From the NCBI GenBank assembly GCA_963803335.1, contig CAWDME010000009.1, forward strand, positions 1-64,000: a stretch of 64,000 nucleotides of DNA, in the 5' to 3' direction. The notes beneath the pieces are model-generated. The model had not been told where the DNA came from. It searched no databases and saw nothing but the letters and a program-made list of their open reading frames with translations. This stretch comes from DASSUW01 sp963803335 (GTDB lineage Bacteria > Actinomycetota > Thermoleophilia > Solirubrobacterales > Solirubrobacteraceae). This document shows, piece after piece, positions 8,453 to 16,927 of this stretch. Both the position numbers and the translations under genes were made by a program. Each line of letters starts with the position of its first letter. The first letter of the stretch is position 1.

Positions 8453-9583
8453 TCAGATCCGCAGGAGCTTGATCGCCTCGGCCAGGACCACCTGGCCACC
8501 CACGCGCTTGCGCGCGTGGAAGATCACGTTGCCGTCCGCCGATGCGGTGTACGGGTCGCGCAGGACCGTGATCTGGAGGCGGTCAGCGATCCAGTAGCCC
8601 TTGTAGAAGTCGCCGAAGGCGACCGGCAGATTGTCGGCCGTGTCTGCGTTGGGCATGTCCTTGGCGATCGTGTACGGGAACCCGTTGATCGTCGCCGGCA
8701 AGCCCAGCGCCATCTGGCCGGCGCCGACCTGGATCTGCCAGAGGTACTGGTCCTGCTGGTCCTTGAGCAAGCGCACGTCACGGAGCGTGGTGCGGTTGAG
8801 CACGTAGCGGGCGTTGAGCCAGTACTGCTCCTTGAGCTCGAACGGCAGCGACACGATGTCGTCGGCGACGATCGCCCCCGACGCGTTGTCGAGCACGCCA
8901 TCCGCGAGCACGTCCGCGGATGTGAGGAAGCCCTCGGGCTTCTTGACGCCGTTGCCACTGACGAACGCGGCGCCCTCCGATACGCCGAACTGCTCGGACA
9001 TGTCCTCACGCAGGTCGGCCTCCACGTTGGCGACCGAGTCCTCCAGGTCCCAATTGGACACCTCGACGCGAGCGTAGAGCTCCTCGGTCGGGATCTCCTC
9101 CAGGCCCAGCGTGCGGCTCGACGTATCCGAGCGGGTATCCGTCTCGCCGGCCCACGCGGCCGCGGCCACGCCCGTGCGCTTCGGCGCCTTGACCGACTGG
9201 CGCGAGGTGCGACGCACCCGTGCGATGTCGCGGATGGGCGAGTACTGCACGGCGCCCTTGATCATCTCGTTGACGAACTCCTCGGGGGCGAGTACGCCCT
9301 CCGAGTCCTCGTCACTGACGAGGATCGCCTTCTGCTCGGGCGCCATCTGATTGCCCTTGCGCGCCCACTCGATGAAGCCCTTCGTGGCCTCCGACGTGAA
9401 GCCGGTGTGGGCCATGCCGGCCCGCTCCGCGGCCTGCTGGATCTGTACCTCGACCTGGTCAAGGCGGTCCTGTTGGCGGTCGAGGACCTGCTTCGTCTCC
9501 GCGGTGGAGTCCTTGTTCTCGGCCTTGAACTCGGCCCATGTCGAATGCAACTCGTCGAGGAGTTGCCGCGTCTCGTGATCCAA
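8453..9583 (-). CDS. phage major capsid protein, HK97 gp5 fold
   Basis: A 376-aa protein that would build the icosahedral head. Residues 1-55 form a charged coiled coil (the delta/scaffold region normally removed by the prohead protease). The mature part shows family landmarks: a SDEDSEGVLAPEEFVNEMI-type N-arm region, then IRDIARV, GNGVKKPEGFL, YVLNRTTLRDVRLLKD and GFPYTIAKDMPN (the P-domain loop), and FGDFYKGYWIADR. It lies directly downstream of the protease gene on the same strand. The reading frame is intact although most neighbouring small genes are broken. Confidence 0.93.
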   Translation of the reverse strand: MDHETRQLLDELHSTWAEFKAENKDSTAETKQVLDRQQDRLDQVEVQIQQAAERAGMAHTGFTSEATKGFIEWARKGNQMAPEQKAILVSDEDSEGVLAPEEFVNEMIKGAVQYSPIRDIARVRRTSRQSVKAPKRTGVAAAAWAGETDTRSDTSSRTLGLEEIPTEELYARVEVSNWDLEDSVANVEADLREDMSEQFGVSEGAAFVSGNGVKKPEGFLTSADVLADGVLDNASGAIVADDIVSLPFELKEQYWLNARYVLNRTTLRDVRLLKDQQDQYLWQIQVGAGQMALGLPATINGFPYTIAKDMPNADTADNLPVAFGDFYKGYWIADRLQITVLRDPYTASADGNVIFHARKRVGGQVVLAEAIKLLRI

Positions 9584-9613
9584 GGGAAAGCTCCTTGGTT
9601 GGGTAGTCGTCGA

Positions 9614-10174
9614 CTACCGGGGGTTGATGAATCGAGGCCGCGAGCCCTTCGGCTCTGACCTCATCGCGAACACGAGCTCGCGCAGCGCCACGACCAGCTC
9701 GTCGTCACGCTCTTGTTTGACCGCCGTGACACGAGCCAGGCGGTTCGCTGGGAACGCGCCGAGCGAGAACTCCCACAGCGCGATCTCCTTCAGCCGGCGT
9801 GCGCCAGTGCGGTCCCTTGTGGGATTGATGGCGCGATAACCGATCGACAGGCCGGTCACCGCGTTCATCGCCATTAGCGCGTGGGCTTCACGCCCACGCT
9901 GCACATCCATCGCGAGCTCGCCTTCGACGCGCAGGCCTTTCTGGTCCTCCACCATCGAGGTGGAGATCCCGATCGGCTCGAGCGGATCGTGGCCCCACAA
10001 GATCGGGACGCTCGGACGCTCCTTGAGCGTCTTGGCGAACGCGCCACGCTCGATCACGTCGCCCTGAAGGTCGACGTTGCCGAACACCGCGGCGTAGCCC
10101 GCGAAGCGGCCCGTCTCTTTGTCGGGTGGGCGAGCGAGCTTGAACTCGAACGCCGCATACTCGAAATCGGTCAC
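9614..10174 (-). CDS. HK97-family prohead protease (U35)
   Basis: A 186-aa serine protease expected to cut the capsid delta domain during head maturation. FAGYAAVFGNVDLQGDVIERGAF is split by the usual ERGAF motif. The putative catalytic residues are His in ILWGHDP and Ser in TGLSIGY, with the LWEFSLGAFPAN strand following, as in the family. The length is normal. The gene precedes the capsid gene by 30 bp. No portal or terminase gene lies upstream, where one would expect them. Confidence 0.92.
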   Translation of the reverse strand: MTDFEYAAFEFKLARPPDKETGRFAGYAAVFGNVDLQGDVIERGAFAKTLKERPSVPILWGHDPLEPIGISTSMVEDQKGLRVEGELAMDVQRGREAHALMAMNAVTGLSIGYRAINPTRDRTGARRLKEIALWEFSLGAFPANRLARVTAVKQERDDELVVALRELVFAMRSEPKGSRPRFINPR

Positions 10175-10203
10175 CTCATGCGACCCCTTCGATTAGTGGG
10201 TGT

Positions 10204-10515
10204 CGTCACACCCGCCCTCGCCGGCAAAGCCGGCGACGCACAGGCGGGCGGGTGTGACGTGGCCCTCCGAGGCCGCCAGTAGGCCCCGAAGCAAAAGGGC
10301 AGGCTGCGCCAAGCGCGGTCACCCGAAGCGAGGGAAGGGGACGCGCTCAACCACAGCCTGCCCGTGTCGCCCCCAGATGCGGAGACGGGGCGACAAGTCA
10401 ACGTGGCCGCCAGGTCCCGGCCACGTTGGCAACCGGGACCTGGCGGTATAGACCGCCAGGGTGACGCTGCGGAACCGACCCCGGCTCCGTCGAGCAGGGA
10501 CGCACCCCGGTTCCG
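10204..10515. repeat. array of perfect inverted repeats, some mutually exclusive
   Basis: A 310-bp spacer upstream of the protease is nearly filled with hairpins. (a) CGTCACACCCGCCC 10204-10217 with 10246-10259, enclosing TCGCCGGC-AAA-GCCGGCGA. (b) GGGCAGGCTG 10297-10306 with 10354-10363. (c) GTCGCCCC 10366-10373 with 10387-10394. (d) CAACGTGGCC 10399-10408 with 10419-10428. (e) CCGCCAGGTCCCGG 10407-10420 with 10433-10446. (f) CTGGCGGT 10440-10447 with 10452-10459. (g) CGGAACCG 10470-10477 with 10508-10515. Stems d and e share bases, as do e and f, so they compete. No gene is supported here. Confidence 0.8.
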
Positions 10516-10526
10516 ATTACGCGCCA

Positions 10527-10847
10527 TCAGCGGGCGGTCGATGCCGCGCCGTCGCGCGACGATTTGAACAGCGATGAGATGTCGGTCGCGCGCTCGGTGG
10601 GCCTCATCCACTCGCGCGCTTGCCGTTTCGCGGGCTTCATGGGGATGCGCTGGTGAGGTGCGGTCCTCCAGCGCAACGGCGAGGTTGCTGCTGCGGTAAC
10701 GGCCCTGCTCTGTGCAAACCGGGCAGGGTGGAAGTTGTCGTGAAGCGCGTGCCGCCCTTTACAGTCGCCGCCTGGCTGCGCGTAGCAGGTCGGGCAGTAG
10801 ACGTGGATCGGACTTGGCTCGCGATGACGACGACGCGTGCGCGGCAT
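10527..10847 (-). CDS. phage-type small zinc-finger protein
   Basis: A 106-aa frame from ATG 10847. Near the N-terminus HVYCPTCYAQPGGDCKG followed by HDNFHPARF gives C-x2-C-x7-C and histidines, the pattern of the short zinc finger (CPxCxAxPGxxC) found in many actinophage and WhiB-adjacent proteins. The C-terminal half is basic and less certain. It lies upstream of the hairpin array on the same strand as the head genes. Likely DNA- or RNA-binding; role unknown. Confidence 0.5.
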   Translation of the reverse strand: MPRTRRRHREPSPIHVYCPTCYAQPGGDCKGRHALHDNFHPARFAQSRAVTAAATSPLRWRTAPHQRIPMKPAKRQAREWMRPTERATDISSLFKSSRDGAASTAR

Positions 10848-11216
10848 CGAGGTCCCTTCGCGTTCTAGAAAAGCTTGGTTCTCGCGTCACTCGGCGGGTG
10901 CGTTCCCGAAGGTGGCGCGCTATGTGTTACGAGGGGCGCATCCGAACCGGCGCGGAATGGGAAACCGTGATTCGCCTGGCTTTTCCGGGGTGCGCCGGAA
11001 TAAGGTTTCGGCAGGATACGCACCGCCACGGCCACCCGTCAAGGGCCTAAGGAAAGTTTAGATTTCCAGGGGGTTTCCCCCACCCTCGGCAGGAGGGGTA
11101 GACCCGCCCCCGGAGTCTTCGCGGCCCCTGTCGCCCCCACAATCGCCTCGTGTGCCCCTCCGTGGCCCCGGGCGGGGTGGTTGGGCCTGTTGGCCCTCCG
11201 CGGCCTGACGTGGCCG
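10848..11216. other. non-coding or decayed stretch
   Basis: No credible gene is visible. The stretch includes the short palindrome GGGGGTTTCCCCC around 11069-11081. GC-skewed low-complexity frames here translate to Gly/Pro/Arg-rich peptides without family features. Portal and terminase genes, expected upstream of a capsid protease, are absent, so this may be a deletion junction. Confidence 0.4.
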
Positions 11217-11666
11217 CTACTGCCCGCCCCCGATACCGGACGCCTGCGACAGCCACGCACTGAGCAGGCTGGTCATCACGGACTGACTGATATCGCCGGC
11301 AGCGGAGCGGAGCCGCTGCAACGCGGTTCGCTCACCCTCGGAGGTATCCGGCGACGCTATCCGGGCGTCGAGCAACCGGAGTAACAAGTCCACTTGGGCT
11401 TCACCGGGAACGGGCCAGCCCCGCGTCGTCTGGAGTCCCTTCTCAGTTGGCTGCACGAAGCCGACACTCATCCCACCCGCGAAGTCGACCTGCGCGTAGC
11501 CACCGTGCTTGATCAGCCGAAACACCTCGTAGAGCTCCGACTTGGTGCGAGTTTCGGTAATCAGGGGCGCAAGCTCGTCGCCATCGAGCATTGTCGTGCC
11601 GTGCTCATCCATCGCGTCGTAGGTCCAACGCAGGACCGGCAGTACGTCGCGTTCCCAATCAAGCAT
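11217..11666 (-). CDS. hypothetical protein paired with the DUF4145 protein
   Basis: A 149-aa protein from ATG 11666 (MLDWERDVLPVLRWTYDAM). The first 85 residues look like a winged-helix module (ELAPLITE, LYEVFRLIKHGGYAQV, VQPTEKGLQTTRGWP). The C-terminal 60 residues are helical (LLLRLLDARI, RTALQRLRSAAGDI). Similar stand-alone proteins occur widely in actinobacteria without known function. It starts 6 bp after the DUF4145 gene's stop, so the two are co-transcribed. It could be a regulator or effector partner of that protein (inference). Confidence 0.6.
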   Translation of the reverse strand: MLDWERDVLPVLRWTYDAMDEHGTTMLDGDELAPLITETRTKSELYEVFRLIKHGGYAQVDFAGGMSVGFVQPTEKGLQTTRGWPVPGEAQVDLLLRLLDARIASPDTSEGERTALQRLRSAAGDISQSVMTSLLSAWLSQASGIGGGQ

Positions 11667-11672
11667 CGGTGT

Positions 11673-12368
11673 TTACCCGAGCACCGGAGGTGGAGCGCCT
11701 GGCGCTTGCTGCTCGGGCGCATCGGACTCTGCCTCCGGCCCTCGCTTCAGCGCTTCGAGCTGCCCCACGAGCGACTTGTATTGGTACGTCGCCTTCAAGA
11801 TTTCCTTCGTCACCTCGATGGCGACGATTAGCTCCTGCTGGCCGACCTGGTTGAACACGCGCGACTCGACATGTGTCGCGTCATTCCCGAGAAGGCGAAG
11901 GTTGTCCAGCGCGTCGAACATCGCCTCGGGCAGCGTGATCCTGCTACGGAGGCCTGCGATCTTCTCTTTAAGGTTGCCGCCCTTGGCCCCCCGGTCGCGG
12001 CAGATCTCCTCGAGCGTCTTGCGGACCATGATCGCGCCGGCCACGAAACACTGGTGTGCGCAGCACTCGATCGCTTCTTCCATTGCCTCCCGAACCGGAT
12101 CCGGCACGTCACTCGCATCGAAGTCGATCGTCTCGGCGGGATACGAGACAACGAGCTCCCGGTTTTCGTAAACGACGAACACGTGCGCGTAGCAGTTCGG
12201 GCATCTGCGGTGCCCGAAGATCGTGCTTCGCTGGTCGGCGGTTGGGATGGAGAGATCCTGGCCAAGCGAATCGAGCGTCACGCGATCCCGACAGCCAGGG
12301 CACCGCATCCGCATGATGTCCTGGCTGTGGCTGTTGGGCGTGTTTCGTGAGAGATAGAAAACAGTCAT
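11673..12368 (-). CDS. DUF4145 (HEPN-like) domain protein with zinc ribbon
   Basis: A 231-aa protein from MTVFYLSRNTPNS (12368); an in-frame extension upstream has no coding character. An N-terminal zinc ribbon is formed by RCPGCRDRVTL and RRCPNCYAHVF. The C-terminal DUF4145 domain (about residues 95-200) shows MVRKTLEEICRDRGAKGGNL, KIAGLRSRITLPE and DNLRLLGNDATHVES. DUF4145 belongs to the HEPN-like helical group and is frequent in restriction and anti-phage loci; the N-D-A-T-H end is the conserved motif. With the gene at 11217 it forms a two-gene operon at the right end of the prophage. Confidence 0.7.
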   Translation of the reverse strand: MTVFYLSRNTPNSHSQDIMRMRCPGCRDRVTLDSLGQDLSIPTADQRSTIFGHRRCPNCYAHVFVVYENRELVVSYPAETIDFDASDVPDPVREAMEEAIECCAHQCFVAGAIMVRKTLEEICRDRGAKGGNLKEKIAGLRSRITLPEAMFDALDNLRLLGNDATHVESRVFNQVGQQELIVAIEVTKEILKATYQYKSLVGQLEALKRGPEAESDAPEQQAPGAPPPVLG

Positions 12369-12399
12369 TCGTTCACACGAAAGCCTACGCAGCCTCTCG

Positions 12400-12433
12400 G
12401 ACGCGCCCAGCCGACGCGCCCAGGGCGCGTCGG
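12400..12433. promoter_or_regulatory. operator-like dyad upstream of the DUF4145 operon
   Basis: A perfect 11-bp palindrome, CCGACGCGCCC-A-GGGCGCGTCGG (12411-12433), with GACGCGCCCAG repeated directly just left of it (12400-12410 and 12413-12423). It sits 32-65 bp upstream of the ATG at 12368. The one-base centre makes it more likely a protein-binding site than a terminator. The rest of 12434-12628 shows nothing recognisable. Confidence 0.4.
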
Positions 12434-12628
12434 GTCGAACCCGCGAGCGTCCAATGAGAGCACCACTCGAACGACTTTCCGACCCCCCTAGAAGCAAGCG
12501 GAACGTTCCTCATACAGTGGCCTCCGAGGGCGAGAACCGGCGTCTGACGCCCTCCGCGCCACCGTCCAGGGCAATGTTCAGGCTCGTCGATCGTGCCCGC
12601 AAAATGCCTGCAAATGCGTCGGAGTCGG

Positions 12629-13417
12629 CTAGTCGCCGACGGGGATCGGCGAGGCGCCCGATAAATCAGCGATGACGGAAGCCATCGTGTGCAGGAAGCG
12701 CGCGTCGCCGTCGACGTCGCGCGGGCGGAAGCCGGTCTGCGCCCCGCCCTCGAGCTCGGCCTTCAGCGCGGCGCGGATCTGCGCGGCCGCCTGCTCGTCC
12801 GTCTGCGTCTGGGCGAGCCACGGCTCGAGCGAGCGCTCGGCGTCGCGGAACTCGACGTCGGTCCCGCCCACCAGCTCGGCGAGCTCTTCGAGCCCCAGCA
12901 TCCGCGTGTGCGACGGGTCGCGCAGGCGCTCGAGCCGGTTCTGCGTCTCGGCGACCGACCGGTTGGGGTCGGCGATCAGGTCGGCGACCGCGAGCCGGCC
13001 GCCGGGGCGCAGCACGCGGCGCATCTCCGCGACCTGAACCGCCGGGTCCTCGAAGTGATGGACGGCGAAGCGCGAGACCACGACGTCGAACGAGCCGTCC
13101 ATGAACGGCAGCGCGGCGGCGTCGGCCTCCATGAAGACGACGTTGCGCAGCGCCCCGCGCTTGGCCTCGATCCAGCCGGCCTCGAGCATCGCCCGCGTGG
13201 TGTCGACGGCGATGACGGTGCGCACCTGCGGGGCGAAGCCGCGGGCGACGTGCCCGGTCCCGGCGGCGACGTCGAGCACGATGTCGTCGGGCCGGAGATC
13301 GAGCCGCTCGAACAGCCACTCGGAGTCGACCGTGAACAGCTGGTTGAACTCCGGGTCCTCGAACGCGGGCGCCTGCGCCGTGAACGCCCGCCGCACCGCC
13401 TTGGAATGCTCCGCCAC
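12629..13417 (-). CDS. class I SAM-dependent methyltransferase
   Basis: A 262-aa Rossmann-fold methyltransferase. Motif I is VLDVAAGTGHVARGF (about residues 50-64), then the acidic loop IAVDTT, ALPFMDGSFDVVVSRFAVHH (motif II) and LRPGGRLAVADLI (motif III), as in the UbiE/COQ5-like Methyltransf_11 group. The C-terminal 70 residues are a helical cap. The substrate cannot be read from sequence. It is the first ordinary chromosomal gene right of the prophage, single and leftward. Confidence 0.85.
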   Translation of the reverse strand: MAEHSKAVRRAFTAQAPAFEDPEFNQLFTVDSEWLFERLDLRPDDIVLDVAAGTGHVARGFAPQVRTVIAVDTTRAMLEAGWIEAKRGALRNVVFMEADAAALPFMDGSFDVVVSRFAVHHFEDPAVQVAEMRRVLRPGGRLAVADLIADPNRSVAETQNRLERLRDPSHTRMLGLEELAELVGGTDVEFRDAERSLEPWLAQTQTDEQAAAQIRAALKAELEGGAQTGFRPRDVDGDARFLHTMASVIADLSGASPIPVGD

Positions 13418-13604
13418 GCTCTGAGCGTAGCCCTCCTGCGCTCACATCACCCGCGCTCTGATCCGGTGGCCGCCGACGGTTCCGGTGATCCGCGTGCTCT
13501 TCCCCAGCGCTCACCAGCCAGACCGCGGCGGGCGCGGCGAACGGGTGGCGCCGGCGGCCCAGCAGCGGCAGGACCGTTATCGAGACGCGAAGACAGATCT
13601 TTCC

Positions 13605-14596
<992 letters not shown>

Positions 14597-14600
<4 letters not shown>

Positions 14601-15268
14601 AACTTCAGCGCGTAGCCGACGCCGTGCACGGTGCGGACGTGCTCCGATCCCAGCTTGCGGCGCAGGCCGCGGATGTGCGAGTCGACCGTCCGGTGCCCGG
14701 ACCCGTCGCGCCAGCCCCACACCTCGGCCAGCAACTGCTCGCGAGTGAACACCGCGCCGGGCCGGGCGGCGAGCGTTCTCAGGAGGTCGAACTCGGTCGG
14801 CGTGAGGTGCTTCTCGTCGTCGTCGACCGACACGCGCCGCGCCGCGGGATCGAGGCGGAGCGAGCCGATCTGCACCGCGTCGCCGGGTGGCTCCGGCCGC
14901 CGCTCCACCCGCCGCAGCACCGCCTTGATGCGGGCGACGAGCTCGCGCGGCGAGAACGGCTTGGTCATGTAGTCGTCCGCCCCCATGCCGAGCCCGACGA
15001 GCACGTCGGCCTCGTCGTCGCGGGCGGTGAGCATCACCACCGGCACCGGCCGGTCACGCTGGATCCGCCGGCACACCTCCAGCCCGTCCAGCCCCGGCAG
15101 CATCAGGTCCAGGACCACCAGGTCGGGCCGCATCCGGTCACACAGGGCGACCCCTTGTGGCCCGTCGCCGGCGATCTCGACTACGAACCCCTCGGCCCGC
15201 AGCCGCGCCGCCACGGCACCGGCGATCACGTCCTCGTCCTCGATCACGCAGATCAGCGGGGCACCCAC
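14597..15268 (-). CDS. OmpR/PhoB-family response regulator
   Basis: A 223-aa regulator starting at GTG 15268 (GAPLICVIEDEDVI); a much longer upstream frame exists but is not coding-like. The receiver domain has the acidic pair ED/ED near residues 10-13, phospho-acceptor D54 (VVLDLMLPG), T and K (VMLTARDDEADV, MTKPFSPREL). The winged-helix DNA-binding domain shows LTPTEFDLLRTLAARPG, REQLLAEVWG and VDSHIRGLRRKLG. It is the first gene of the two-component operon with the kinase. Candidate binding repeats lie upstream at 15308-15330. Confidence 0.93.
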
Positions 15269-15307
15269 GGGTTCGAGTGTGCCACCGCGGTGTGCACGCG
15301 GCGGGCG

Positions 15308-15330
15308 GTTCCCGTGCAGGTTCCGTGCAG
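15308..15330. promoter_or_regulatory. tandem 11-bp repeats, candidate response-regulator site
   Basis: GTTCCCGTGCAG at 15308-15319 and GGTTCCGTGCAG at 15319-15330 repeat with an 11-bp period, the helical spacing used by OmpR/PhoB dimers. They lie in the 141-bp divergent spacer between the regulator gene and the CoA-binding gene, 40-62 bp upstream of the regulator GTG. Autoregulation is inferred. Confidence 0.35.
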
Positions 15331-15409
15331 CAGGTGCGTAGTTCCAGGAAGCCGGGGATCCGGGGTCGCCCCCGATGCCGGCGGACCACGACGGCGCAAG
15401 GCTTTCCGC

Positions 15410-15886
15410 ATGACCAAGATCAAGGAAGCCGCCAGTGAGTTCCTGGCGCACAAGCGGGTCGCGGTCACCGGCGTGTCGCGCGACGCCGGCAGCCACGGCA
15501 GCAACGTCGTGTACCAGCGCCTGCGGGACCGCGGGTACGAGGTGTTCGCGGTCAATCCCAACGCCGACGAGGTCGAGGGCGACCACTGCTACCACGACCT
15601 GCACTCGATCCCGGGCGGCGTGGAAGCCGTGGTGATCGGCACCCGCGCCGACCGCGCCGACGACACGATGCGCGAATGCGCCGAGCTCGGCATCAAGCAC
15701 GTGTGGATGCACCGCTCGTTCGGGCCCGGCAGCGTGTCCGACACCGCGACCGCCTACGGCCGCGAGCACGGCATCTCCGTCATCGACGGCGGCTGCCCGT
15801 GCATGTTCGCCCCGACCGCCGACCCCGGCCACAAGGCGATGCGCGCCATCTTCACGCTCAACGGCCACGTCCCGCGCAAGGTGTGA
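15410..15886 (+). CDS. CoA-binding (succinyl-CoA-ligase-like) domain protein
   Basis: A 158-aa single-domain Rossmann protein from ATG 15410 (MTKIKEAASEFLAHKRVAVT). Landmarks of the CoA_binding_2 family are VTGVSRDAGSHGSNVVYQ, YEVFAVNPNADEVEG, VVIGTRADRADDTMREC, GIKHVWMHRSFGPGS and a terminal VIDGGCPCMF. Such stand-alone proteins bind CoA or a nucleotide; their role is not settled. It is divergent from the two-component system and followed directly by tRNA-Gly. Confidence 0.85.
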   Translation: MTKIKEAASEFLAHKRVAVTGVSRDAGSHGSNVVYQRLRDRGYEVFAVNPNADEVEGDHCYHDLHSIPGGVEAVVIGTRADRADDTMRECAELGIKHVWMHRSFGPGSVSDTATAYGREHGISVIDGGCPCMFAPTADPGHKAMRAIFTLNGHVPRKV

Positions 15887-15902
15887 CCCGCGCCCGCGGG
15901 GC

Positions 15903-15908
15903 TATACT
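15903..15908 (+). promoter_or_regulatory. -10 element of the tRNA-Gly promoter
   Basis: TATACT stands 12 bases before the tRNA 5' end, preceded by the CCCGCG-CCCGCGGGG GC stem that may end the upstream gene. No clear -35 was identified. Confidence 0.5.
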
Positions 15909-15919
15909 GCGGCCCTCGC

Positions 15920-15993
15920 GCGGATGTAGCTCAGTTGGCTAGAGCGTCTGCTTGCCATGCAGAAGGTCGAGGGTTCGAGTCCCTTCATCCGCT
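15920..15993 (+). tRNA. tRNA-Gly (anticodon GCC)
   Basis: A complete cloverleaf. The acceptor GCGGATG pairs with CATCCGC, the D-arm is TAGCTCAGTTGGCTAGAGC, the anticodon arm TCTGC-TTGCCAT-GCAGA has GCC at its centre, and the T-arm is GAGGG-TTCGAGT-CCCTT. The CCA end is not encoded. Its 3' 45 bases (15949-15993) recur at 18009-18053, so this gene is the integration target of a small element. Confidence 0.96.
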
Positions 15994-16000
15994 CCTCATG

Positions 16001-16023
16001 AAACCCGCCTCCACGGCGGGTTT
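16001..16023 (+). terminator. tRNA-Gly terminator, left copy
   Basis: Stem AAACCCGCC-TCCAC-GGCGGGTTT followed by CGTCGTT, 8 bases after the tRNA end. The same hairpin recurs after the right att copy with one compensated base pair. Confidence 0.7.
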
Positions 16024-16064
16024 CGTCGTTGTCGGGGTCCGAGCACGCACCGGTTTCTAGCTCC

Positions 16065-16087
16065 CAGCGGACCAATCGAGCGGACCA
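16065..16087 (+). repeat. left-end AGCGGACCA boxes (putative integrase arm sites)
   Basis: CAGCGGACCA at 16065-16074 and GAGCGGACCA at 16078-16087, 72-94 bp inside the left att core. The same decamer occurs four times near the right end. Spaced direct repeats at this distance from the core are what tyrosine integrases bind with their N-terminal arm domain. Confidence 0.6.
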
Positions 16088-16185
16088 ATCTGCATGGCCC
16101 GTCGGCCGGCTGACAGCGGGTACGCTGAGGGTCCGTCCGGTTCAGGACGTACGGTTTGTAAGCCGATACCGACCTGAGACGAGCC

Positions 16186-16392
16186 ATGGCCGCAGTGATC
16201 CAACATTCCGTGCAGGAGCTAGACGCCCGCGAGGGTCGTGAGCTGCTGGACCGCCAGGCGCGACGGCACCTCGACATGAGCGCGGAAGAGTTCCGGCGCG
16301 CGTGGGAGGCCGGCGAGCTGGATCCCGAAGCCGACCCCAACATCGCGCGAGTCGCGATGTTGCTCCCGTTTGGCGGGACGAACTCCCGCTGA
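16186..16392 (+). CDS. cargo protein A of the tRNA-Gly element, unknown
   Basis: A 68-aa acidic protein from ATG 16186. LDAREGRELLDRQARRHLDM and SAEEFRRAWEAGELDPEAD form a short helical unit recalling small antitoxin or regulator proteins, ending with VAMLLPFGG. Its last 23 bases overlap the start region of the next gene, so the two are translationally coupled. No function is known to me. Position in a mobile element and pairing with a larger partner suggest an accessory, perhaps toxin-antitoxin-like, role (inference only). Confidence 0.55.
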   Translation: MAAVIQHSVQELDAREGRELLDRQARRHLDMSAEEFRRAWEAGELDPEADPNIARVAMLLPFGGTNSR

Positions 16393-16927
16393 AGCCGTTG
16401 GGGCGTTCCTCGCCCCACTGCAACAGGCGATCGACTGCCTGACTCCGACGGTCCTCAACGTCTCGGGGGGCTACTACGTCGCGGATCGCCCGCACGCACT
16501 GACTCTCGGCGACGGCGATCCGGTGCCCTTTGCCGGCGAGCATCAGCTCTCGCTCGCCGTCGCGCAGAACTACGTGTTGATGGAGTCCGAGGGTGCACGC
16601 GGCCCGTGGAAGGTCCATACCACCGCCTATCTGTACGAACTGCGACGCGACGACGCGGAGCTGCTCGTGTACCACTGGCATCCGAGCGGCGTGAGCCCGC
16701 AGACGCGCCCCCACCTGCACATCGGCCCGGCCGCGGAGCTGGGGTTCAAGCCGCTGCAGGGGGCGCACGTACCGACCGGCCGCATCGCGCTCGAGGAGCT
16801 GCTCCGGATGGCGATCGTCGAACTCGGCGCCCAGCCACGCCGCAAGGACTGGGACCAGATCCTCGAACGCAGCCAGGCTGGCTACGAGGACTGGCGGACC
16901 TGGCCGGCGCCGCGCGAGGTGGACTGA
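16370..16927 (+). CDS. cargo protein B of the tRNA-Gly element, unknown
   Basis: A 185-aa protein. The first available start is TTG 16370 (AGRTPAEAVGAFLAP), inside the end of gene A; the true start is uncertain. The core has several histidines in an ordered pattern: HQLSLAVAQNYVLM, KVHTTAYLYEL, ELLVYHWHPSG, RPHLHIGPAAEL, AHVPTGRIALEELLRMAI, then RKDWDQILERSQ and a terminal WRTWP. The H-x-H and V-H residues could form a metal or catalytic centre. I know of similar uncharacterised actinobacterial proteins but no assigned activity. It is intact although the element around it is decayed. Confidence 0.6.
   Translation: MAGRTPAEAVGAFLAPLQQAIDCLTPTVLNVSGGYYVADRPHALTLGDGDPVPFAGEHQLSLAVAQNYVLMESEGARGPWKVHTTAYLYELRRDDAELLVYHWHPSGVSPQTRPHLHIGPAAELGFKPLQGAHVPTGRIALEELLRMAIVELGAQPRRKDWDQILERSQAGYEDWRTWPAPREVD

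Noticed and set aside
10171..10611. 146-aa leftward open frame across the hairpin array
   Set aside because: Low-complexity translation crossing seven inverted repeats; it has no ribosome site or family signature.
11047..11256. Gly/Pro/Arg-rich 69-aa frame that faintly recalls small terminase N-termini
   Set aside because: Too little similarity and no helix-turn-helix or neighbouring large terminase.
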